NCBI GenBank assembly: GCA_947476745.1
Contig: CANJRG010000014.1
Coordinates: 1-64,000 of the forward strand
DNA from: Acidimicrobiia bacterium
Lineage (GTDB): Bacteria; Actinomycetota; Acidimicrobiia; Acidimicrobiales; CAIXPF01
Reading direction: 5' to 3'
DNA: 64,000 bases
Position numbers and translations under genes: made by a program. Below the pieces are notes generated by a model that did no database searches, had not been told where the DNA came from, and saw only the letters and a program-made list of their open reading frames with translations. This document shows, one piece after another, positions 53,135 to 60,596 of the stretch (within the stretch, counting starts at the first letter, position 1; every line of letters begins with the position of its first letter).

Positions 53135-54352
53135 ATGACCGACACCACCCACCACGGGTTCGCCGACGGGCCACTGACCGGAATCCGGATCATCGACCTG
53201 TCGGCGGTGATCTCCGGCCCGTTCGCCACCGCCATGCTGGCCGACCAGGGTGCGGACGTCATCGCCATCGAGCGGGCCGATGCCCCCGACATCGTGCGGG
53301 CCTCGGGCCCGCTGCTCGACGGCTCCGGCATGAGCGCCATGTACGCCGCGATGAACCGCAACAAGCGCAACATCGTCATCGACCTCAAGCAGCCCGCCGG
53401 GCGGGAGCTGCTGCTCGAACTGGTCCGCGATGCCGACGTGGTGGTCCAGAACTTCCGGCCCGGCGCCCTCGAGCGGCTCGGGGTCGGCTGGTCGGTGCTC
53501 TCGCAGCTCAACCCGAACCTCATCATGTGCTCGGTGAGCGGCTTCGGCTCCGACGGGCCGTACTCGCACCGGCCGGCGTTCGACCCCATCGTCCAGTCGG
53601 TCGCCGGCTACCCGTCGGTCCAGATCGACGACGAGGGTCGCCCCAACCTCGTCGCCACCGCGGTGTGCGACAAGATCACCTCGCTGCAGGTGGCCCAGTC
53701 GGTGCTCGCCGCCCTGCTGGCACGGGCCAACGGCGCCGGCGGCCAGCACATCGAGGTGGCCATGGTCGACGTCGCGGTCCACTTCCTGTGGCCCGAGGCG
53801 ATGTGGAACGACACCTACCTCGACCACACCATGGACATGCCCAACCTCAGCGACATCTACAAGCTGTACCGCACCAGCGACGGGTGGGCGATGGTGTACT
53901 CGGTGGCGACGGAGGGCCACTGGCAGCGCATGTGCACCACCCTCGGCCGTCCCGATCTGGCCGCCGACCCCCGCTTCGCCGACCTGCAGGGCCGGGTGCG
54001 CTACGGCGCCGAGGTCAACGACGAGATCCAGGCCATCACCGCCACGATGACCACCGACGAGGTCGTCCAGATGATGGACGCCGCCGACGTGCCAGTGGCA
54101 CCGGTCAACACCCGTCAGGCGATGATCGACGATCCCCACATCCGGCACCGGGAACTGCTGGTGGAGTCCCAGCACCCGGTGGTGGGCACGATCCGCCAGG
54201 TGCGTCCCCCGGCGCGCTATTCGGTAACCCCGAGCGGGCTGCGACGCCATGCGCCGAGCTTCGGCGAGCATACCGACGAGATCCTGGGCGAGATCCTGGG
54301 CCGTTCCCCCGAGGAGATCGCCGCCCTACGGGCCCAGCAGGTGGTCCTCTGA
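53135..54352 (+). CDS. CaiB/BaiF-type CoA-transferase
   Basis: 405 residues from ATG 53135 with GGGGGAA upstream. Family III landmarks: L-T-G-I-R-I-I-D-L-S, N-R-N-K-R-N-I-V-I-D-L-K, V-V-Q-N-F-R-P-G-A and A-F-D-P-I-V-Q-S-V with the expected catalytic Asp. C-terminal helical region P-H-I-R-H-R-E-L-L-V is typical. It transfers CoA between an acyl-CoA and a carboxylate. The selenoprotein gene starts 34 bp after its stop on the same strand, so it probably opens the operon and may prepare or recycle that system's substrate. Confidence 0.9.
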   Translation: MTDTTHHGFADGPLTGIRIIDLSAVISGPFATAMLADQGADVIAIERADAPDIVRASGPLLDGSGMSAMYAAMNRNKRNIVIDLKQPAGRELLLELVRDADVVVQNFRPGALERLGVGWSVLSQLNPNLIMCSVSGFGSDGPYSHRPAFDPIVQSVAGYPSVQIDDEGRPNLVATAVCDKITSLQVAQSVLAALLARANGAGGQHIEVAMVDVAVHFLWPEAMWNDTYLDHTMDMPNLSDIYKLYRTSDGWAMVYSVATEGHWQRMCTTLGRPDLAADPRFADLQGRVRYGAEVNDEIQAITATMTTDEVVQMMDAADVPVAPVNTRQAMIDDPHIRHRELLVESQHPVVGTIRQVRPPARYSVTPSGLRRHAPSFGEHTDEILGEILGRSPEEIAALRAQQVVL

Positions 54353-54386
54353 ACGCGGGCGCCGCGCGATCTGGGATACTGCGGCC

Positions 54387-54911
54387 ATGAGGTTGCAGAT
54401 CGTGAACCCCACCGCCCCCGAACCCGGCCTGGTGGTGGGCAGCGGCGGGTTGTCCCGCCTGAACGGCTCGCGGGTCGGCGTGCTGGAGAACGGCAAGCAG
54501 CATGCCGAGCTGCTGCTGACCAGCATCGCCGAGCTGCTGCGCGACGACCATGGCGTGGAGTTGGTGCGCATAACCCACAAGTCCATCGCCGCCCCGGCCG
54601 ACCCGGAGGTGATCGACACCCTGGTCCGCGAGGCGGACTGGGTGCTCGTCGGCTCGGCCGATTGAGGCTCCTGCACGGCGTGGTGTATCCACGCCTCCGT
54701 GGAGTTGGAGAAGCTGGGCACGCCCACCATCACCTTGGCGACGGACTCCTTCGTCCGACTCGCGGCGTTGCAGTCCAAGGCGATGGGCATGCCCGAGTTG
54801 GCCGTCGCAGTCATCGAACACCCCCTCGGCGGCATCGAACCCGAGGACGTGCGGGCCAAGGCTCGTGCCGTGCTGCCGGCGCTGCTCGAGCTGCTCGGAA
54901 CTCGTTCCTGA
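54387..54911 (+). CDS. UGSC-type selenoprotein, stand-alone (Sec93)
   Basis: 174 residues if TGA 54663-54665 is selenocysteine. Before it: V-G-V-L-E-N-G-K-Q-H-A-E-L-L, then W-V-L-V-G-S-A-D. After it, in the same frame: G-S-C-T-A-W-C-I-H-A-S-V-E-L-E-K-L-G-T-P and on to 54911. The motif is U93-G-S-C96-x3-C100. The C-terminal part G-M-P-E-L-A-V-A-V-I-E-H-P matches the first selenoprotein (G-M-P-N-L-P-V-A-V). A stem-loop follows the TGA (54666-54704). From memory, U-x-x-C-x-x-C near a beta-alpha turn resembles the active site of GrdB/PrdB-type reductase subunits. Second gene of a five-gene operon. Confidence 0.87.
54666..54704 (+). promoter_or_regulatory. Candidate bacterial SECIS element, locus 2
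   Basis: GGCGTGG (54677-54683) pairs perfectly with CCACGCC (54689-54695) around loop UGUAU, and CTCC (54668-54671) pairs with GGAG (54701-54704). The apical loop starts 19 nt after the UGA and has G at position two, as in the other locus. The hairpin lies within coding sequence. Confidence 0.75.
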
Positions 54912-54924
54912 GCCGGAGGACCAC

Positions 54925-55977
54925 ATGACCACCGACCATGAACCCGTGATCGCCCTCGAGGACTCCCTCGAGGAGATCCAGGAGTACTTCGAGGTACGGG
55001 GCTGGAGCGACGGCCTGCCGTTCGTGCCCCCCACCAGCGACCGGGTGGCCCGCCTCGTCGGCCACCTCGGACGCGATCCCGACGAGGTCGTGTGCACCTT
55101 GGCACCGCGCAACGGGGAAGCCACCGTGGCCCGTATCGCCGCCAACGCGGTGATGGCCGGTTGCCGGCCCGAGGACCTGCCCATCGTCGTCACCGCGGTC
55201 GAGGCCGTCGCAGCGCCGGAGTTCAACCTCAACGGTATCCAGTCGACCACCCACCCGACCGCCATCATGATCCTGCTCAACGGGCCGGTCGCCTCGAAGT
55301 TGTCGGTGGGTTCGGGGCCGGGCTGCATGGGTCCCGGCCCCCGGGCCAACATGGCCATCGGCCGGGCCTTGCGGCTGTGCCTGCTGAACATCGGCGGCGG
55401 CACGCCCGGCGACGGCGACCGGGCGACCCAGGCCACCCCGGCCAAGATCGCCTTCTGCGTCGCCGAGAACGAGCTGGAGTCGCCGTGGCAGCCCTACCAC
55501 GTCGAACGCGGCTTCGACGTGGATGACAACGTGGTCACCGTCATCGCCTGCGAGGGCCCCCACAACATCCAGGACCACTTCAGCATCAGCGGCCTCGGGG
55601 TGCTCACCACCGTGGCGGGGGCGCTGGGCCAGGCCGGCAGCAACAACATCATGTTCAACTCCGGCTTCCCGGTGGTGGCCTTCGGGCCGGAACACGCGCA
55701 TCAGGTGGCGGTGTCGGGCTACTCGAAGGCCGACGTGAAGCAGTTCCTGTGGGAGCAGGGCCGCTTCCCGCTCGATCGCTTCTCCACCGAGTGGACCGCC
55801 GACGGGCGCCTGGCCGACCGGGTGGAGTCGATCACCGGTCGTCGTGACGCCGCCCCGGTCACCAACAAGGCCGACAACCTCCAAGTCATCGTGGCCGGCG
55901 GACCGGGCAAGCACTCGTGTTGGATGCCGACCTTCGGGGGCGACACCAAGCCGGTTATGCGCCGGCTCGAACGCTGA
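54925..55977 (+). CDS. UGSC-associated domain protein (locus 2, copy 1)
   Basis: 350 residues from ATG 54925, with GGAGG 5-9 bp upstream and 13 bp after the selenoprotein stop. It matches the second half of the fused selenoprotein: R-G-W-S-D-G-L-P-F-V-P-P-T (residues 25-37), A-A-N-A-V-M-A-G-C-R-P-E with Cys80, P-R-A-N-M-A-I-G-R-A-L-R-L and A-E-N-E-L-E-S-P-W. Other Cys residues occur at C-M-G-P-G and near the C-terminus (K-H-S-C-W-M). No family with known function was recognised. Fusion in one locus and adjacency in the other argue that it forms a complex with the UGSC selenoprotein. Confidence 0.82.
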   Translation: MTTDHEPVIALEDSLEEIQEYFEVRGWSDGLPFVPPTSDRVARLVGHLGRDPDEVVCTLAPRNGEATVARIAANAVMAGCRPEDLPIVVTAVEAVAAPEFNLNGIQSTTHPTAIMILLNGPVASKLSVGSGPGCMGPGPRANMAIGRALRLCLLNIGGGTPGDGDRATQATPAKIAFCVAENELESPWQPYHVERGFDVDDNVVTVIACEGPHNIQDHFSISGLGVLTTVAGALGQAGSNNIMFNSGFPVVAFGPEHAHQVAVSGYSKADVKQFLWEQGRFPLDRFSTEWTADGRLADRVESITGRRDAAPVTNKADNLQVIVAGGPGKHSCWMPTFGGDTKPVMRRLER

Positions 55978-55980
55978 CCC

Positions 55981-56991
55981 GTGGCCCGCGGACCATCCGC
56001 CGACCCGCAGAACCGCCCCGGTGAGACGCCGGCTGATGACGAGCTGGGGCCCTACCGGGTCCGGCTCGCCCGTGCGCTTGCCGCCACCGATCTCGCCGAC
56101 GGGGCCGCAGTGCTCGACGGGCTCGACCGGGCCGGGCTGGGTGATGGACTGCCGGTGGTGCCGCCGAGCGCCGACCGGGTGCATGCCATGTTGGCGGGCC
56201 GTAACCCCGAGGCGCTCACCGGCGGCGGTCCGCTCCCCATCGCCTTCGCCAAGCCGACCTGGGGCGACGTGGCCACCGCCGCGGTGCTTGCCGGGTGCCG
56301 AGCCGGAGCCCTGCCCCTGATCGCCGCGGCACTCGATGCGGTGGCCGATCCGGCGTTCAACCTGCTCGGGGTGCAGACCACCACCGGTGCGGCTGCACCC
56401 CTGCTCATCGTGCACGGGGCCGCGGTGACCCGCTTCGGCTGCCACGCCGGGGCGGGTTCGATGGGGGCCGGGCATCGGGCGAATCTCACCATCGGCCGCG
56501 CCGTGCGCCTGGTGCTGGCCGACGTCGGCATCTGCCGCCCGGGCGAGGCAGACATGGCCACCCACGGCCACCCGGGAAAGGTTTCCTGGCTGGTGGCCGA
56601 GAACCAGGCGGCGAGCCCGTGGCCGTCGCTGTCCGCCCGTCGCGGTCGCGACCACGACGGGGCCGGGGTCACGGTCTTCGCCGGGGTCGGTTCGGTCGAG
56701 GTCGTGCTGCCGACCACCGGACCCGACGCCGTCGCGGCCCGTCTGGCCGAGGTTCTACGCGGCCTGTGCGCCCCGGACGCCGTGCTGGTGCTGCCCCCGG
56801 AGTCGGCGTCCTTTCTCACCCGACACGATTGGGACCTCGCTACCCTCGACGCCGACCTGCAGGCCCTCGGGGTAGGACCGCCGATGGTGGTGGTCAGCGG
56901 AGGGACGGGGATCAAGGCAACGGTGGTGCCGGGCTGGGGCGGGCCCACCGCAGCGGTGACCCGCTGGATCGAGGAGGAGACGCCGACATGA
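55981..56991 (+). CDS. UGSC-associated domain protein (locus 2, copy 2)
   Basis: 336 residues from GTG 55981, 3 bp after the previous stop. Divergent copy of the same domain: G-L-G-D-G-L-P-V-V-P-P-S, A-A-V-L-A-G-C with Cys106, N-L-L-G-V-Q-T-T-T-G, N-L-T-I-G-R-A-V-R-L and A-E-N-Q-A-A-S-P-W. The second half is shorter and loses similarity after about residue 230. It may be a regulatory or second core subunit, as with the pair at locus 1. Its stop overlaps the ATG of the flavoprotein gene. Confidence 0.8.
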   Translation: MARGPSADPQNRPGETPADDELGPYRVRLARALAATDLADGAAVLDGLDRAGLGDGLPVVPPSADRVHAMLAGRNPEALTGGGPLPIAFAKPTWGDVATAAVLAGCRAGALPLIAAALDAVADPAFNLLGVQTTTGAAAPLLIVHGAAVTRFGCHAGAGSMGAGHRANLTIGRAVRLVLADVGICRPGEADMATHGHPGKVSWLVAENQAASPWPSLSARRGRDHDGAGVTVFAGVGSVEVVLPTTGPDAVAARLAEVLRGLCAPDAVLVLPPESASFLTRHDWDLATLDADLQALGVGPPMVVVSGGTGIKATVVPGWGGPTAAVTRWIEEETPT

Positions 56992-57899
56992 CCGAGGTGA
57001 TCGTGATCGGGGGCGGCCCGGCTGGGGCCACGGCGGCGTTCACGCTGGCCCGTCAGGGCCTACCGGTGCGCCTGGTCGACCCGCTCGGCATCGGCGGGCA
57101 GCTGATCAACGTGGAGCACGTGCCCGACTATCCCGGTTTCCCGTCGGGCGTGGCCGGCTGGGATCTCGCTGCGTCACTCGGCGAGGCGGTGCTCGGTGCC
57201 GGGGTGCAGCTGACCCTGGGACGGGTCACCGGCCTGCGCGCACCGGCGCACGGGGCCACGGCCTGGGTGGTCGACATCGACGGAGCCCGCCGGACCGCCG
57301 ACGCGGTGCTGCTGGCCACCGGTACGAAGCCCACCCCGTTGCCCGGCGGCGAGGGCCTCGACGGACACGGGGTGTCGTACTGCGCGGCCTGCGACGGCGG
57401 GCTGTTCCACGGCAAGGACGTGATCGTGGTCGGTGGCGGTGACATCGCCATGGCCGAGGCGTGCAGCCTGGCCCCGCTCGTGCACCGGGTCACCGTCGCC
57501 GTGCCCGGACCGGGGCCCGACGCCGCGAAGGCCTGGCTGGATGCCGCACGTAGCCACACCAACGTCGAGCTGCTCCACGGCGCCATCGACCTCGTCGTCG
57601 AACAGGACGACGGCCGGGTGAGCGGGGTCAGCTACCGCGACGGCGACGGCGTCCGGCGTACGATCCCCGCCGGCGGCGTGTTCGGCGGGTTGCCCGGCCA
57701 ACCCCTCGTCGAGCCTGCGGCGGCCTTCGCCGTCACGGGCGACGATGGGGGCTTGGTCGCCGACCCTTCGCTCCGCCTCGGAGGTCTCCCGGGCCTGTTC
57801 GTGGCCGGCGACGTCCGGGCCGGCAGCGCCCGACGGGCGGTGTCTGCAGCCGGCGATGGTGCTACCGCCGCCATGGCCATCGCCGCCTACTTGCTCTGA
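56988..57899 (+). CDS. Thioredoxin reductase-like FAD/NAD(P)H flavoprotein
   Basis: 303 residues from ATG 56988 (ATGA overlap). FAD motif G-G-G-P-A-G at residues 8-13; redox-active C132-A-A-C135 in a Y-C-A-A-C-D-G context; NADPH motif G-G-G-D-I-A near 146; C-terminal G-D-V-R-A-G-S-A-R-R-A-V-S-A-A-G-D-G. These are the landmarks of thioredoxin reductase (TrxB). Thioredoxin itself is not encoded here. As last gene of the selenoprotein operon it probably keeps the Sec/Cys centre of the UGSC protein reduced, directly or through a carrier. Confidence 0.88.
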   Translation: MTEVIVIGGGPAGATAAFTLARQGLPVRLVDPLGIGGQLINVEHVPDYPGFPSGVAGWDLAASLGEAVLGAGVQLTLGRVTGLRAPAHGATAWVVDIDGARRTADAVLLATGTKPTPLPGGEGLDGHGVSYCAACDGGLFHGKDVIVVGGGDIAMAEACSLAPLVHRVTVAVPGPGPDAAKAWLDAARSHTNVELLHGAIDLVVEQDDGRVSGVSYRDGDGVRRTIPAGGVFGGLPGQPLVEPAAAFAVTGDDGGLVADPSLRLGGLPGLFVAGDVRAGSARRAVSAAGDGATAAMAIAAYLL

Positions 57900-57915
57900 G
57901 CGCGCACCTGCGGGG

Positions 57916-59010
57916 TCAACCGGCGGTAGGGGCCTGCGCCCGGGACGCGGCCCGGTCGCGCTCGGCGACCAACTGGCGGACCCGCGGGATCAGCTCTCGG
58001 CCATACTCCTCGGCATCGACCAGCGGGTCATAGCCCCGGATCAGCAGGGTCGATGCCCCGATGTCGTAGTAGTCGACCATCCCCTCGGCCACCGTCTCCG
58101 CCGTACCGACCAGTGCGGTCGAGTTGCCGGGAGCGCCGGATGCGGTCGCCAACGGGGTCCACAGACAGCGGTCGTAGAGCTGCTGCTTCGCTGCAGCGTC
58201 GAGTAGCCGCTGCGAGGCCACGTTGTCGGGTCGCCGCGGTGCCCGTCCACCGGTCTGGGCCTCGATTCGGGCCAGTATGGACCGGGCGCGGTCCCACGCC
58301 TCCCCCTCGGTACGGCCCAGGATCGGCCGGGTCGACACCGAGAAGCTCGGGGTCCGGCCGTGCGGGGCCGCAGCGGTGCGCACCCGGTCCATGAACACCT
58401 TGGTATCGGCGAGCGGCTCGCCCCACAGCATGAAGGTGTCGACGTGGGGGGCCAAACAGTCGATGGCCGAGTCCGAACCCCCGCCGCCGAAGATCGGGAT
58501 GTACGGCGACTGCACGCAACGGATCTCCGAGTAGGCCTTCGCTATGTCGTAGAACTCGCCGAGGTGGTCGAAAGGATGCTCCTCGGTCCACACCCGCCGC
58601 AGTACCCGGGTGTACTCATCGGTACGGCGATACCGCCCGGCATGGTCAAGGTGGTCGCCGTCTTTCGCCTGGTCGGCGTCGCTGCCCCCGGAGATCAGGT
58701 GGATCGACACCCGGCCGTCGGTCAGCTGGTCGAGGGTGGCGAACTTACGAGCGGCGACCGTCGGAGACACGAACCCGGGACGGTGGGCGATGAGGAACCG
58801 CAACCGTTCGGTCACCGTTGCCCCATGCGCCGCCACCAGGAACCCGTCGGGGGCATTGGTGAAGTAGCCCACGAGCACGGTGTCGAACCCGCCCTCCTCG
58901 TGGACCCGGGCCGTGCGGGTGATGATCTCCTTGTCGAACACCGGGCCCGACGGCGCGATGATCTCCGAGGTGATGCGCGGGGCCAGCCAGCCGGCGACCT
59001 CGACGCTCAT
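57916..59010 (-). CDS. SsuD-like FMNH2-dependent monooxygenase (LLM class)
   Basis: 364 residues from ATG 59010. Landmarks of the alkanesulfonate monooxygenase group: F-L-I-A-H-R-P-G-F-V-S-P-T-V-A-A-R-K, L-D-Q-L-T-D-G-R-V-S-I-H-L-I-S-G-G and R-Y-R-R-T-D-E-Y. SsuD cleaves C-S bonds of alkanesulfonates with reduced FMN. Its stop-start overlap with the gene at 59007-60209 marks an operon. It converges on the selenoprotein operon; a direct link is not shown. Confidence 0.86.
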   Translation of the reverse strand: MSVEVAGWLAPRITSEIIAPSGPVFDKEIITRTARVHEEGGFDTVLVGYFTNAPDGFLVAAHGATVTERLRFLIAHRPGFVSPTVAARKFATLDQLTDGRVSIHLISGGSDADQAKDGDHLDHAGRYRRTDEYTRVLRRVWTEEHPFDHLGEFYDIAKAYSEIRCVQSPYIPIFGGGGSDSAIDCLAPHVDTFMLWGEPLADTKVFMDRVRTAAAPHGRTPSFSVSTRPILGRTEGEAWDRARSILARIEAQTGGRAPRRPDNVASQRLLDAAAKQQLYDRCLWTPLATASGAPGNSTALVGTAETVAEGMVDYYDIGASTLLIRGYDPLVDAEEYGRELIPRVRQLVAERDRAASRAQAPTAG

Positions 59011-60209
59011 CGCCCGCCGGTCCCGTCGGCGAGGGCGGCCCGGCCGGCACCGACCAGGATCATGTCGTCCTGGGGGGTGTGGATCCGGCTGCACAGCACA
59101 TTGCGCAGATGGCGTTCGAGGTCGTTGTCGCGGCTCAGGCCGGGGTTGCCGACCAGCGCGATCGCCTCGGTCACGGCCTCGATGGCGTTGTTCGTCACGG
59201 TCAGCTTCACCAGCGGGGCGTCGGCGCAGGCGTCGACCAACTCCACCCCCTCGTCGATCCGCCGAGCGGTGTCGGCCAGCAGACGGGTCGAGGTCCGCAC
59301 CTTGGCCTCGATACGCCCGACCGCCTCCTGGAACCGGGGCAGGGTGGCGAGCGGCTTACCCAGGCCGGAGGGCACCCGCCGCTGTAGGTAGTCGGCGAGC
59401 CAGTCACGGGCGGCGAGGGCGATGCCGTGATAGGTCGCGGCGATCAACAGGGCATTCCAGGCCATGAGCACCGGGTCGTAGCCCGCCGGCGCATCGGCAG
59501 GACGCAGATCGACCACCGCGTCAGCCTCGACGCGGGCACCGTCGAAGACCACATCGTGGCTGGCCGTCGCCCGCATCCCGAGATGGTTCCAGGTCGGCTC
59601 GATGCGCCAGCCACCTTCCTCTGCGGCGGCGGCGTCCACCACGAACTGCCCGACCAACGGCTCGGGGTCATCGGTGCGGGCGTAGACCACGAACCAGCGC
59701 AGACCCGGCGCACCGGTCGAGTAGATCTTGCGCCCGCGAAGCCGGTAACTGCCGTCCGCCTGCCGTTCGGCGACCGTCGCCGGCATGCCGCCACGGGCCG
59801 GGGTGCCCAGCTCCGGTTCGACCCGCAGGGCGTTGGCGAGCGCCGGACCATCCACCACCGAGCGCTGCAACCGCTCGCGCAGCACCTGCGGCCAGACCGA
59901 CCCGGGCGCAGCCATCTGTGAGTGCAACAGCAGGTGCAGGGCGGTGACCAGCGCAACGGACGGGTCACCGCGGCCGAGATCCACCAGCACCCGCACCGCC
60001 GTCTCCAGCCCGGCTGCACCGCCGCCGAGTCCGGCGGGCACCACCAGGTCGAGGACGCCGTGGCGCCACAGCAGGTCGAACGCCTCGTACGGGAAGGACC
60101 CATCGGCGTCATGGCCGGAAGCCGCCGCTGCGAGGGCGGCGACGACCTCGGGCAGGGTGGCCTCGTTGAGGACTGACTTCCCGACAATCCCGACAATCCC
60201 GACAGACAT
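59007..60209 (-). CDS. Acyl-CoA dehydrogenase-like flavin oxygenase (SfnB/DszC type)
   Basis: 400 residues from ATG 60209. Segments G-V-L-D-L-V-V-P-A-G-L-G-G-G, L-R-G-R-K-I-Y-S-T-G-A-P-G and H-L-G-M-R-A-T-A-S-H-D-V fit the group that includes SfnB and DszC, often found with SsuD-type enzymes in organosulfur use. The N-terminus holds a 9-bp repeat (codons for G-I-V) from 60180. It overlaps the SsuD-like gene, so both probably act on the same sulfur compound. Confidence 0.84.
   Translation of the reverse strand: MSVGIVGIVGKSVLNEATLPEVVAALAAAASGHDADGSFPYEAFDLLWRHGVLDLVVPAGLGGGAAGLETAVRVLVDLGRGDPSVALVTALHLLLHSQMAAPGSVWPQVLRERLQRSVVDGPALANALRVEPELGTPARGGMPATVAERQADGSYRLRGRKIYSTGAPGLRWFVVYARTDDPEPLVGQFVVDAAAAEEGGWRIEPTWNHLGMRATASHDVVFDGARVEADAVVDLRPADAPAGYDPVLMAWNALLIAATYHGIALAARDWLADYLQRRVPSGLGKPLATLPRFQEAVGRIEAKVRTSTRLLADTARRIDEGVELVDACADAPLVKLTVTNNAIEAVTEAIALVGNPGLSRDNDLERHLRNVLCSRIHTPQDDMILVGAGRAALADGTGGR
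60180..60204 (-). repeat. 9-bp tandem repeat within a start region
   Basis: CCCGACAAT recurs almost three times, encoding part of the N-terminal G-I-V-G-I-V-G of the flavin oxygenase. Confidence 0.8.
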
Positions 60210-60596
60210 GGTCGATGATGTTACGCGGCGGTGCCCGCCTCCCGGCCAGTTCGTTCACCCGGAAGGGCGCACTTCCTTCGGGTTGGGCGTCCACGACGCA
60301 CCGATGTCACCCCGACCGCCCGACCGGGGCGCAGATCCGGACGACCCGAACCGACCCAGCCAGGGTGTGAGACCCAAAATCGGCCGGTTTGTAACGAAAT
60401 GGTTCGGCGCCGCACCAGTCCCGACGGCCGGTTTCGCATTTACACAGGTCAGAGCGTTGAGCCCTCCGCGGCCGAGAACGAGCCCGAACCACGTCGCTAC
60501 AAACACGCTCGCCACCCCCGTTGTGGGCGCACGCGAACGGGCCCGGACCGCCCGGGGCGGTCCGGGCCCGGTCAACAAGGCCGTGGCCGTGGGTGA
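60210..60596. other. 387-bp gap between two minus-strand genes
   Basis: Contains a terminator-like hairpin (60539-60569) and, at about 60257-60283, a second hairpin ACCCG-GAAG / CTTC-(CTT)-CGGGT that may belong to the leader of the flavin-oxygenase operon. It is less G+C-rich around 60370-60440. No gene was supported. Confidence 0.5.
60539..60569 (-). terminator. Strong terminator-like hairpin after the amidohydrolase gene
   Basis: GGGCCCGGACCGCC (60539-60552) pairs perfectly with GGCGGTCCGGGCCC (60556-60569) around CGG, 27 bp beyond the stop at 60597. There is no U-tract, which is common for actinobacterial hairpins. Confidence 0.7.

Noticed and set aside
54699-54911. Separate small gene starting at a GTG after the second TGA
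   Set aside because: No ribosome-binding site, the frame is continuous with the upstream one, and the residues between TGA and GTG (G-S-C-T-A-W-C) are the conserved motif.
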